Assembly: GCA_947501635.1 (NCBI GenBank) | Contig: CANMWT010000017.1 | Span: 1-56,498, forward strand | Direction: 5' to 3' | Length of the DNA: 56,498 bases | DNA from: an uncultured Roseobacter sp. | Lineage (GTDB): Bacteria; Pseudomonadota; Alphaproteobacteria; Rhodobacterales; Rhodobacteraceae | Shown: positions 8,325 through 16,383 of the stretch, piece after piece | How positions within the stretch are numbered: the first letter of the stretch is position 1 | How the letters are laid out: each line of letters opens with the position of its first letter | Position numbers and translations under genes: made by a program | Notes under the pieces: generated by a model | What the model was told of the DNA's origin: nothing | What the model saw: only the letters and a program-made list of their open reading frames with translations | Databases searched by the model: none

Positions 8325-9773
8325 ATGTTGGATTTGCGCCCTGTCGGATATGTCATCGGATTGCTGGTATCCGTTCTGGGTATTGCAATGATCCTTCCGA
8401 TGATAATCGACATCGCCGAAGGCCGCGATCACTGGCCGGTTTTTCTGCAGTCAGCGCTCTTTACCGTGCTTGTTGGCGGCCTGATGGCCGTCAGTTGCGC
8501 CAATGGGGTCAAAGAGGGGCTGACGATCCAGCAGACTTTTATCCTGACAACGGGTGTCTGGGTGGCGCTGCCGCTTTTCGGGGCGATCCCCTTCGTGCTG
8601 GGCGAGACCGAGTCGCGCTTTGTAGACGCATTTTTCGAGGCAATGTCAGGTCTGACGACAACCGGCTCCACGGTCTTTTCAGGCCTTGAGGCCTTGCCCA
8701 AGGGGCTGTTGCTGTGGCGCGGTATCCTGCAATGGCTGGGTGGTATTGGTATCATCGTCGTGGCGATGGTTTTCCTACCCGAACTGCGGGTCGGGGGCAT
8801 GCAAATCTTCAAGTCCGAAGCCTTTGATACCATGGGAAAAATCTTGCCTCGGGCCACGCAGATCGCGAGCCAGATATCCAGTATTTATCTGGCCCTCACC
8901 ATCGCCTGCGCGCTGTGTTACCTGGCGCTTGGGATGGATGCATTCGATGCGACGGTGCATGCGCTGACCACGGTCTCGACCGGCGGTTTTGCCAATTACG
9001 ACGCCTCCTTTGGGGCGTTTTCGGGCACGTTTGAATATGTGGCCGTTCTGTTCATGGTGCTGGCGGCGTTGCCCTTTGTGCGCTACGTGCAGATGCTGAA
9101 CGGCAGCGTTGAGCCGCTGTGGCGCGACAGTCAGGTTCGTGTGTTTGTCATCACGCTGTTGTCGATCGCGGTATTGGTGGCTTTCGCCCACAATCAACTG
9201 TTGCAAGGCGGCGCGGAGCAGTCGTTTCGGCAGGCGCTATTCAATGTCACATCGATCATGACCGGCACCGGCTACTCGTCGGCGGACTACATGGGATGGG
9301 GGCCTTTCCTGATCTCGGTCTTCTTCTTTATCGGGCTGATCGGCGGGTGCGCGGGTTCGACGACATGTTCGATCAAAATCTTCCGCTACCAACTGCTGTT
9401 TGCGTCGATCAAGATGCAACTGGGCAAGATCCGCTCGCCCAATGGCGTTTTCGTGGTGCGCTACGAACGCCGCCCGGTGGATGAGGAAGTGCTGAGTTCG
9501 GTGATGTCGTTCTTTATGTTTTTCGTCCTGACACTGGGCCTGTTGGCTGTCGCGCTCAGCCTGACGGGACTGGACTTTGTCACGTCGCTGTCGGGGGCTG
9601 CTACGGTGCTGTCGAATGTCGGGCCGGGTCTGGGCGATGAAATCGGGCCCGCCGGCAATTTTGGCGGCCTGAATGACACGGCCAAGTGGTTGTTGATCGT
9701 GGGCATGTTGCTGGGCCGGCTTGAGCTGCTGGCCGTCTACGCCATGCTGACCGTTTCTTTCTGGAGAGATTAG
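8325..9773 (+). CDS. trkH: Trk-type potassium uptake protein TrkH
   Basis: The K+-translocating subunit of Trk uptake systems, an inner-membrane protein with four M1-P-M2 repeats. Selectivity-filter-like loops are seen at GLTTTGSTVFSG (first), TTVSTGGFANYD (second), SIMTGTGYSSADY (third) and AATVLSNVGPGLG (fourth). The C terminus LLGRLELLAVYAMLTVSFWRD is typical. Length 482 from ATG 8325, which matches the family; TTG 8289 would add twelve atypical residues. No trkA gene is present in the window, so the regulatory subunit must be elsewhere. The stop codon is one base from the next gene's start. Confidence 0.93.
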   Translation: MLDLRPVGYVIGLLVSVLGIAMILPMIIDIAEGRDHWPVFLQSALFTVLVGGLMAVSCANGVKEGLTIQQTFILTTGVWVALPLFGAIPFVLGETESRFVDAFFEAMSGLTTTGSTVFSGLEALPKGLLLWRGILQWLGGIGIIVVAMVFLPELRVGGMQIFKSEAFDTMGKILPRATQIASQISSIYLALTIACALCYLALGMDAFDATVHALTTVSTGGFANYDASFGAFSGTFEYVAVLFMVLAALPFVRYVQMLNGSVEPLWRDSQVRVFVITLLSIAVLVAFAHNQLLQGGAEQSFRQALFNVTSIMTGTGYSSADYMGWGPFLISVFFFIGLIGGCAGSTTCSIKIFRYQLLFASIKMQLGKIRSPNGVFVVRYERRPVDEEVLSSVMSFFMFFVLTLGLLAVALSLTGLDFVTSLSGAATVLSNVGPGLGDEIGPAGNFGGLNDTAKWLLIVGMLLGRLELLAVYAMLTVSFWRD

Positions 9774-9774
9774 A

Positions 9775-11343
9775 ATGCACAGACCTTTGGGCGCGCAGAT
9801 ATCCCATATGCTGAAGTCTCGTGGTGTGGAGGTTATCTTTGGCATTCCGGGGGTACATAACCAAGAGATGTATCGCGGCATCGAAGAGGCCGGGATCACG
9901 CATGTGCTGGCGCGCCACGAGCAGGGCGCGGGATTTATGGCGGACGGATATGCGCGCGCCAGCGGCAGACCGGGCGTGGCCTATGTCATCACCGGGCCGG
10001 GGCTGTGCAATATCATGACGCCGCTTGGGCAGGCTTATTCCGATTCAGTGCCTGTGCTGGTGATCTCTTCGTGCCTTGATGAAACCGCCGCCAGAAAAGG
10101 TCAGTTGCATCAGATGAAAGACCAGCGCGCGGCCGCCGATGCGGTTTGCGATTGGTCGCTGGAGGCAAAGACCGCGCAGGCGGCTTACGAGTTGATTGAC
10201 CGCGCGCTGAGCGGGTTCGAACTTACGCGCCCCCGACCGAAACACATACAGGTGCCGATCGATGTCCTATGCGCGCAAGCGCCGCCCGCGCCGCCAGTAC
10301 CCTTGAGTGCCGCACCGGCGGTGCTGCCTCCCGACATTTCACTGGCGCCGTTCCTGCGTGCGCGTAAACCGCTTTTTGTCTTTGGGGGCGGCGCGAAAGA
10401 GGCAGGCCACACTGCGCGCGATGTGACCAGGCGGCTTGGTGCTGCATCCTTCATGACCTACGCCGGGCGCGGTATCTGTGCGCCCGATGATCCGCTGTGC
10501 TTTGGCTCGATGCTGGCACGACCTGACAGCGAAAAGGTGATTGCTGACGCGGATCTTGTGGTGGCGGTGGGCACTGAATTGGCAGAAACCGACCTTTGGC
10601 GTAAAGAACTGGGGGCCACGGGTGACTTTGTCCGCGTCGATATTGACCCCGGTGCCTGTGCGCAGCCTGATGCGCTGAACATCTGCTGCGATGCGGACGT
10701 CTTTTTGAGCTGGCTTGCACAGCAGGCAGAGGGGCATCAACCCGACACCCTGTGGTCGTCGCAGGAGGTGGCCGCGACCCGCGCACGCTGGCGTGGCGAG
10801 ATCGCCGCGGAACGGCCCGGCGTCCTGCCGGTCGTCGAGGCGCTGCAGCAGGTGATGCCGGAAGATGTGATGATCTTTTCGGACATGACCCAGTTTGCCT
10901 ATGCCGCCAAGGAGGTCTGGGATATGGCCTCTCCGGGGCAGTGGCATCATCCCTATGGGTTCGGCACGCTGGGTTATGCCACGCCGGCGGCGATCGGTGG
11001 TGCGATTGCACGGCGGGGGCAGCACACCATGGCCATTATCGGCGACTACGGTTTTCACTACACCATGCAGGAGCTTGGCGTTGCGGTAGAGCTGGAGTTA
11101 AGCGTGCCGATATTGGTGTGGGACAACGCAAGGCTGGGCGAGATCGAAGACAGTATGGTACGTGCCCAGATCGCGCCCAATGCCGTGGTCGCGCGCAACC
11201 CCGATTTTTGCAAATTGGCCGAAGCATTCGGTGCTCGGAGCGCATCACCTGCCACGCTTGAGGCGCTGCAGGACGCGGTGCGTGCGGCCTTTGACGCGCA
11301 AGGCCCGACGTTGATTCACGTGGCGTCGGACATCGCGCTTTAG
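9775..11343 (+). CDS. Thiamine diphosphate-dependent decarboxylase/synthase-like enzyme
   Basis: A 522-residue ThDP enzyme of the acetolactate synthase / pyruvate oxidase family. The N-terminal domain has GIPGVHNQEMYRGIEEAG and the catalytic Glu in ARHEQGAGFMADGYARASG. The C-terminal domain has the ThDP motif starting IIGDYGFHYTMQELG and ending at WDNARLGEI; note GDYG in place of the common GDGS. It may be a 5-guanidino-2-oxopentanoate (AruI-like) decarboxylase of arginine breakdown, but I cannot separate that from other 2-oxoacid decarboxylases by eye. ATG 9775 has GGAGAG upstream. It begins one base after trkH ends, so the two share a transcript. Confidence 0.85.
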   Translation: MHRPLGAQISHMLKSRGVEVIFGIPGVHNQEMYRGIEEAGITHVLARHEQGAGFMADGYARASGRPGVAYVITGPGLCNIMTPLGQAYSDSVPVLVISSCLDETAARKGQLHQMKDQRAAADAVCDWSLEAKTAQAAYELIDRALSGFELTRPRPKHIQVPIDVLCAQAPPAPPVPLSAAPAVLPPDISLAPFLRARKPLFVFGGGAKEAGHTARDVTRRLGAASFMTYAGRGICAPDDPLCFGSMLARPDSEKVIADADLVVAVGTELAETDLWRKELGATGDFVRVDIDPGACAQPDALNICCDADVFLSWLAQQAEGHQPDTLWSSQEVAATRARWRGEIAAERPGVLPVVEALQQVMPEDVMIFSDMTQFAYAAKEVWDMASPGQWHHPYGFGTLGYATPAAIGGAIARRGQHTMAIIGDYGFHYTMQELGVAVELELSVPILVWDNARLGEIEDSMVRAQIAPNAVVARNPDFCKLAEAFGARSASPATLEALQDAVRAAFDAQGPTLIHVASDIAL

Positions 11344-11346
11344 CGA

Positions 11347-11628
11347 TCAGTTGTAGTCGGAATAGGCCCGCTGGATCAGGCGCACCTGACACTTCATGTG
11401 CGCGCTGTTCACGATCAGGTACCACACGGTTTCACCGGGGCGACCGGCGCGTGAATACTGGCAGTTGTCCGGCGAAGTCCACCATTGGCCTTTGTAGTTG
11501 GCCGGTGGCAGCATCGGAGAGCTGTATTCAATCAATTTCATCGCCTGACCCTGAGAATAAGTTCCCTGGGCGGACACGGGCAGCGCCAATGTGCAGGCAA
11601 GCGCCAGCACAGAACCAAATTTAAACAT
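11347..11628 (-). CDS. Small secreted protein of unknown function
   Basis: A 93-residue protein with a signal peptide (MFKFGSVLALACTLALPVSA, cleavage after VSA). The mature part of about 73 residues is rich in Tyr, Trp and Pro and has two Cys (in PDNCQYSRAG and HMKCQVRL), which could form one disulfide in the periplasm. The start is ATG 11628, because the bases around 11634-11640 (ATGGAGTGG) supply the GGAG ribosome binding site; the ATG at 11640 is thus part of the site rather than the start. Convergent with the ThDP enzyme gene, three bases apart. I do not recognise the family. Confidence 0.7.
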   Translation of the reverse strand: MFKFGSVLALACTLALPVSAQGTYSQGQAMKLIEYSSPMLPPANYKGQWWTSPDNCQYSRAGRPGETVWYLIVNSAHMKCQVRLIQRAYSDYN

Positions 11629-11767
11629 GTTCCACTCCATCGTCGAACCGCTAAGCGGTGCGCCCCCACGCGAGCAGAAGTGTGGCGTGCAGGTATTAAC
11701 GCAAAGCTTACGGCTCCACGAAAAGACCGGTTCTTTGCGGCCCTTTTGAGACGATTTTGAGTTGATT

Positions 11768-13546
11768 TTATTCCCAGCAGCTGACCAGCACCGTCATCAG
11801 GGTGCCACGGTCTGTAATGTCTTCGGGGGCCAGTTGCGCGGTTTGCACACCAGTGCTGACAGGCAGCCCGGCCTTTGAAAGCGCAGCCGAGAACGTCTCT
11901 CCGGTCAGCGCGAAACGTACCCCTTCCGGAAGGCGTCGGCTGCCCTCGGGTTGGGGCAGGAGCATGCCGAACACATTTCCGCTGCCGTCAAAGACGGGCC
12001 CCCCGACATCACCGGGAAGTGCGGGCAATGACAGTCGCGACAGGCCCGGCTCGCCACTCAGGCCCTGCAGGTCGTCGAGCGTGCCAAAAGTGACCGACGG
12101 GGCGTTCAGCTGGCCTGCGAATGAATAGCCGGCCACGGCGACTTCGGATTGCAGTCGCGGCGGTGCCGCGCTGAACTCGGCATAGCCGGGTGGCACGAGT
12201 GTCTCTGTCGGGCGCAGCACCGCAACGCCACCGGCCGCATCCACGCTGGCCACGCGGGCATCATAGAGGTCGTCCAATGTGATACGGCTGCAGTTCTCGA
12301 CGCCCGCGGCATGGGTCACGACGGTGCCGCGCGGGTCAACGAAAAAGCCCGAATGCGACAAGATCGGTTTGCGCACTTCAAGACCCTCACCCAAATCCGC
12401 GCGTAGGTCGTCGGGAAGGCCGCGGCTGGGGTCGATCACGCCGGTGCGGCGTACAAGGCTGGCACGCATCTCGTCCAGAACGCGGGCGCGGCGGGTTTCA
12501 TCCCCCACCGGCCAGATCAGGGTAAAACCCTTTATTTCGCCATCCGAAAGGGTAACTTCTGTTTCGCTGACAAAGCTGGCATTGCGGCCGATCAGCGAAA
12601 AATTGTTGCGGTTCAGGCGTCTGGGCCCTTCCAGCGGGACAATGCGCAGGGTTTGCATGATCTCGTAAAGGCTCGCAAGTGTCGCGCGGTCTCCGGCCTG
12701 ACTTATCAGCAGAACCCGCGCCTCTAGATCGCCCACGGCGTTGTACTGTGCAAAGGGGGGATCGTAGCTTTCGAAAGCCACAGCTGCGGTCGGCAGCCTG
12801 ATCTCGATACCTGCTTCCAGATCGCGGACAAGCTGCATGTTGAGCCCGTCGAGAATGGCGTTGTATTGCTTCAAAAGGGCTGCACGTTGCGCCGTGGTGA
12901 GGATGCCCGTCGGCTCAAAGCCGTTTGCGGTTTGCCATTCCCGCATTGCAGTACGCGTGCCGCGCCCGAAAGCGCCGTCGATGGTGGACCGATAAAAGCC
13001 CGCCCATTGCAAGGCGCGTTGCAGCGCCCGTCTGTCTGCGGCCTGCAACGCGCTTTCGCTGCGCCGCGCCTCTGCCGGTGTTTCGGTGTCGTTTTCAACA
13101 GAGAGCGTGACCGGTTCGGGGGCCACCGGTTCTTCTGCGGGGACGGCTGTGGCAGGCGGCTGCGCCAGCGGGCTGCCGAGCGCGGCGATGCTGCCCAGGT
13201 TCAGCACATCCGCGCCGGGGGGCCAGTACTGCTGGCTGTAGGCGCGGCTGAGCGCGATGTAGCTGTCACGCGGGATACGCCCTTGCAAACGGTAGCTGCG
13301 CAACAGCTCTTCGGCTGCCTCGCGCGTGTAGGGGCCCAGCGTGATGGCGTACCAGCCACCGCTGAGCGCGAACCCGTTCACGTCGGTCAGCGTCTCGGTG
13401 TAGACGTTGATACGCTCCAGCGCCTGCTCATAGGTCGGTCGCGCTTCGATCTGCACCCAGACCACGTCTCGCGCGGTTTGTGCCGCGCCCAGCTGCGCGG
13501 CCACGCAGAACAAAAGGGTAGAAAAAATCACACTCAGCCGATGCAT
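11768..13546 (-). CDS. Periplasmic SPOR / peptidoglycan-binding protein with inactive trypsin-like domain
   Basis: A 592-residue exported protein. A signal peptide ends near AAQLGAAQ. Residues ~28-95 resemble a SPOR-type repeat (VVWVQIEARPTYEQALERI, GGWYAITLGPYTREAAEELL). A Pro/Glu-rich linker follows, then a PG_binding_1 domain at ~165-230 (LQRALQWAGFYRSTIDGAFG, then TAMREWQTANGFEPTG). The last ~200 residues have the trypsin fold. The serine motif reads PGDVGGPVFDGSG, with Val at residue 514 (codon 12005-12007) in place of the nucleophile Ser. The usual Asp strand reads GGVAVLRP, without Asp. The His region THAAGVENC is kept. It probably acts as a cell-wall-associated binding protein. ATG 13546 has AGGA upstream. 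Confidence 0.8.
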   Translation of the reverse strand: MHRLSVIFSTLLFCVAAQLGAAQTARDVVWVQIEARPTYEQALERINVYTETLTDVNGFALSGGWYAITLGPYTREAAEELLRSYRLQGRIPRDSYIALSRAYSQQYWPPGADVLNLGSIAALGSPLAQPPATAVPAEEPVAPEPVTLSVENDTETPAEARRSESALQAADRRALQRALQWAGFYRSTIDGAFGRGTRTAMREWQTANGFEPTGILTTAQRAALLKQYNAILDGLNMQLVRDLEAGIEIRLPTAAVAFESYDPPFAQYNAVGDLEARVLLISQAGDRATLASLYEIMQTLRIVPLEGPRRLNRNNFSLIGRNASFVSETEVTLSDGEIKGFTLIWPVGDETRRARVLDEMRASLVRRTGVIDPSRGLPDDLRADLGEGLEVRKPILSHSGFFVDPRGTVVTHAAGVENCSRITLDDLYDARVASVDAAGGVAVLRPTETLVPPGYAEFSAAPPRLQSEVAVAGYSFAGQLNAPSVTFGTLDDLQGLSGEPGLSRLSLPALPGDVGGPVFDGSGNVFGMLLPQPEGSRRLPEGVRFALTGETFSAALSKAGLPVSTGVQTAQLAPEDITDRGTLMTVLVSCWE

Positions 13547-13706
13547 GGTCCTGCCGTACTCCGTCATCATTCTGTTGCGCGCAAAGTAATCAGGAAATTA
13601 CCCGATTGACCATAAGCCCCGTGGCCAAATTATCGTATTTCATGGAATTGACGCCTCCGGCATGCCCACGTAGGAAGAGCGCGCGCGATTACATCAAGGA
13701 CGTCCC

Positions 13707-14648
13707 ATGACGCAGAGTTCCAACGCTCCGAAATCGTTTCAGGAAATAATCCTGCGTCTGCAGTCTTACTGGGCGGCCAAAGGCTGTGCCGTGCTGCAGC
13801 CTTATGACATGGAAGTGGGCGCGGGCACGTTTCATCCGGCCACGACGCTGAGGTCACTGGGCACCCAGCCATGGGCTGCAGCCTATGTACAGCCGTCGCG
13901 CCGTCCGACCGATGGGCGGTATGGTGAAAACCCGAACCGTCTGCAGCATTACTATCAGTATCAGGTGCTTATCAAACCGAGCCCGCCGGATCTGCAGGCG
14001 CTTTATCTGGGCTCGCTCGAGGCGATTGGCATTGACATGTCGTTGCATGATATCCGCTTTGTGGAGGACGATTGGGAAAGCCCCACTTTGGGCGCATGGG
14101 GCCTTGGATGGGAGGTCTGGTGCGATGGGATGGAGGTGAGCCAGTTCACCTATTTCCAGCAGGTGGGCGGACATGATTGCCATCCGGTGTCGGGAGAGCT
14201 GACCTATGGTCTGGAGCGGTTGGCGATGTATGTGCTGGGCGTCGATCATGTGATGGATATGCCTTACAACGATCCCGACGCGCAGATTGCTCTGAAGTAT
14301 GGCGATGTCTTCCGCCAGACCGAAGCAGAATATAGCCGGTGGAACTTTGACGTGGCCAACACGGAAACCTTGCTTGGGCATTTCGAAGATGCGGAGCGCG
14401 CTTGTCTGGACATTCTTGCGCAAGCCCCCGAGGACCCCAAGACCGGCAAGCGCATCGTGATGGCCCATCCGGCCTATGACCAGTGCATCAAGGCCAGTCA
14501 CCTGTTCAACCTGCTGGACGCCAGAGGCGTGATCTCGGTCACTGAACGGCAGGCCTACATCGGTCGGGTGCGCGCGTTGGCCAAGGCCTGCGCGGATGCA
14601 TTCGTGCAAACCGAAGCGGGCGGCTGGACAGCGGAGGCCGCCGGATGA
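13707..14648 (+). CDS. glyQ: Glycine--tRNA ligase alpha subunit
   Basis: The catalytic subunit of the alpha2beta2 bacterial glycyl-tRNA synthetase. It has 313 residues, the family length. Motifs include [54 protein letters not shown] and [19 protein letters not shown]. The start ATG 13707 follows AAGGACGTCCC. It begins a four-gene operon in which its stop overlaps the next start by four bases (ATGA at 14645). The beta subunit glyS lies two genes further on, an interrupted order. Confidence 0.97.
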   Translation: MTQSSNAPKSFQEIILRLQSYWAAKGCAVLQPYDMEVGAGTFHPATTLRSLGTQPWAAAYVQPSRRPTDGRYGENPNRLQHYYQYQVLIKPSPPDLQALYLGSLEAIGIDMSLHDIRFVEDDWESPTLGAWGLGWEVWCDGMEVSQFTYFQQVGGHDCHPVSGELTYGLERLAMYVLGVDHVMDMPYNDPDAQIALKYGDVFRQTEAEYSRWNFDVANTETLLGHFEDAERACLDILAQAPEDPKTGKRIVMAHPAYDQCIKASHLFNLLDARGVISVTERQAYIGRVRALAKACADAFVQTEAGGWTAEAAG

Positions 14649-15172
14649 GCGGCAAGATCGTCGGGCTTGTCATCATGATATCGGCTCTTATCGCTGGTGC
14701 TGCGCTTTACTATCTGCAGGTCTACGGCTTTTACGAAGAAGTCTCTGCCGAGGTGCAGGAGGTTCGGCTGATGCCCTTGAGCGGGGAAGAGCCTGTGCGC
14801 ATTCTGGCGCGGGACATCACTGCAATCGATGCGGAAAGCTCTCCGATCCGGTTTCGCGCCTGTTTCACCACCCCGTCGAGCCTTGCAATGCTGTCAGAAA
14901 CCTATGTGGGGCTGGAGCGTGCGGTGCCGCGCAATGCGCCGGACTGGTTCGACTGCTTTGACGCAGCCGCCATCGCGGCAGAATTACAGGCGGGCACGGC
15001 ACTTGCGTTCATGGGAGAGAAAAACGTGAATTTCGGTGTCGACCGTGTCGTGGCGATAACTGAAGACGGGCGCGGCTATATCTGGCACGAGTTGAATGAC
15101 TGCGGGGAAAAGTCCTACGACGGCACAATCGTCGGCGAAGAATGCCCCCGACGGCCCGAGAGCGGCCAATGA
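14645..15172 (+). CDS. Conserved single-TM protein (probably DUF6446 family)
   Basis: A 175-residue protein with one N-terminal membrane anchor ([20 protein letters not shown]) and a periplasmic domain. Visible conserved-looking stretches are [36 protein letters not shown] and [19 protein letters not shown]; the four Cys residues could pair. Rhodobacterales genomes carry a protein of this type between the glyQ and glyS genes, annotated as DUF6446; I assign that name from memory and with caution. It overlaps both neighbours by four bases (ATGA), so its translation is coupled to glyQ and gltS. No function is known. Confidence 0.75.
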   Translation: MSGKIVGLVIMISALIAGAALYYLQVYGFYEEVSAEVQEVRLMPLSGEEPVRILARDITAIDAESSPIRFRACFTTPSSLAMLSETYVGLERAVPRNAPDWFDCFDAAAIAAELQAGTALAFMGEKNVNFGVDRVVAITEDGRGYIWHELNDCGEKSYDGTIVGEECPRRPESGQ

Positions 15173-16374
15173 CGCTGGCGGTCCCGGCATTCATCGCGGC
15201 AACGCTGGGCTTTGCGGTGTATGTTCTGGGCACGATGCTGAATGCGCGCTTTGCGGTGCTGCGCAGTTTCAATATCCCTGATCCGGTGTCCGGCGGGCTG
15301 GTGGCGGCGGCAATAGCCCTTGCCCTATTTGTGTTGGGCGGTGTCGAGTTCGAGTTCGACATGCAGGCGCGTGACCTTTTTCTGGTGATGTTTTTCGCAG
15401 CCATTGGCCTGAATGCGCGGTTGAGCGATCTGCTTGCCGGCGGCAAACCCCTGTTAATACTGCTTGGACTGACGATAGCGATGATCGTTTTGCAGAACAT
15501 TGTTGGCGTCGTGGGGGCCTTGTTCTTCGGGTATGATCTTGCTGTGGGCGTGCTCCTGGGCTCGGCCGCTTTGATCGGCGGGCATGGCACCGCGATTGCC
15601 TGGGCACCCGAGGTCGCGGCGGCCAGCGGGATGCAGAACGCGCAGGAGCTGGGTGTCGCAGTTGCAACGCTTGGGCTTGTTGTTGCGGCGCTGATCGGCG
15701 GGCCTATTGCGCGCTACCTGATAGAGAGCCACAAGCTTGAACCGGCCCGCCCCGATGCTGGCCCGATCGGTGGCGTGCCGTTAGAGGATGCGTCGCGCGA
15801 AACAGTGATTACGCCGGTGAGTGTGGCACGGGTGCTGCTGTATCTGAACCTTGCGATCATTTTCGGGTATGTCGTGTCGCAGATGCTTGAGGCTGCCGGG
15901 CTCAAGCTGCCGCTCTTTGTGCCCTGTCTTATTCTGGGGATCGCGATTGCAAACCTGCGGTCTTTTGTGGCGCCGCGAGCACCCGCCGTGTCGCGCACGC
16001 CTGCGCTGGCCCTGATTTCCGAGATCTGCCTTGGTACCTTTCTGGCCATGTCGCTGATGTCCTTGCAGCTGTGGACACTGGTCAGCCTTGGGGGGCCAAT
16101 CCTGCTGGTCCTGATGGTGCAAACCGTGATGACGGTGGGCTTTGTCTGTCTTTTGCTGTTTCCGCTGATGGGCGGGGGATATCGCGCCGCTGTACTGAGC
16201 GCGGGTTTTGGCGGTTTCGCCCTTGGCGCGACGCCCACAGCCATCGCAAATATGACCGCTGTCACAAAGCGCTACGGGCCTTCTCCCATGGCGTTTTTGA
16301 TCTTGCCCTTGGTCTCGGCGTTTTTTGTCGATATTGCCAACGCTGTCGCTATCCAGTTCATCGTCAACTTTTAG
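15169..16374 (+). CDS. gltS: Sodium/glutamate symporter family protein GltS
   Basis: An inner-membrane carrier of about eleven helices, 401 residues. Two inverted repeats carry the GltS landmarks: DPVSGGLVAAAIALALF near the start and the pore-loop motif LIGGHGTAIAWAPEVAAASG in the first half, with GFGGFALGATPTAIANMTAV in the second. Family members import glutamate with Na+. The start ATG 15169 overlaps the stop of the preceding gene (ATGA). The next gene, glyS, begins nine bases after its stop. Placement inside a glycyl-tRNA synthetase operon has no obvious metabolic logic; substrate specificity here is assumed, not shown. Confidence 0.9.
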   Translation: MTLAVPAFIAATLGFAVYVLGTMLNARFAVLRSFNIPDPVSGGLVAAAIALALFVLGGVEFEFDMQARDLFLVMFFAAIGLNARLSDLLAGGKPLLILLGLTIAMIVLQNIVGVVGALFFGYDLAVGVLLGSAALIGGHGTAIAWAPEVAAASGMQNAQELGVAVATLGLVVAALIGGPIARYLIESHKLEPARPDAGPIGGVPLEDASRETVITPVSVARVLLYLNLAIIFGYVVSQMLEAAGLKLPLFVPCLILGIAIANLRSFVAPRAPAVSRTPALALISEICLGTFLAMSLMSLQLWTLVSLGGPILLVLMVQTVMTVGFVCLLLFPLMGGGYRAAVLSAGFGGFALGATPTAIANMTAVTKRYGPSPMAFLILPLVSAFFVDIANAVAIQFIVNF

Positions 16375-16383
16375 AGCCTTTAC

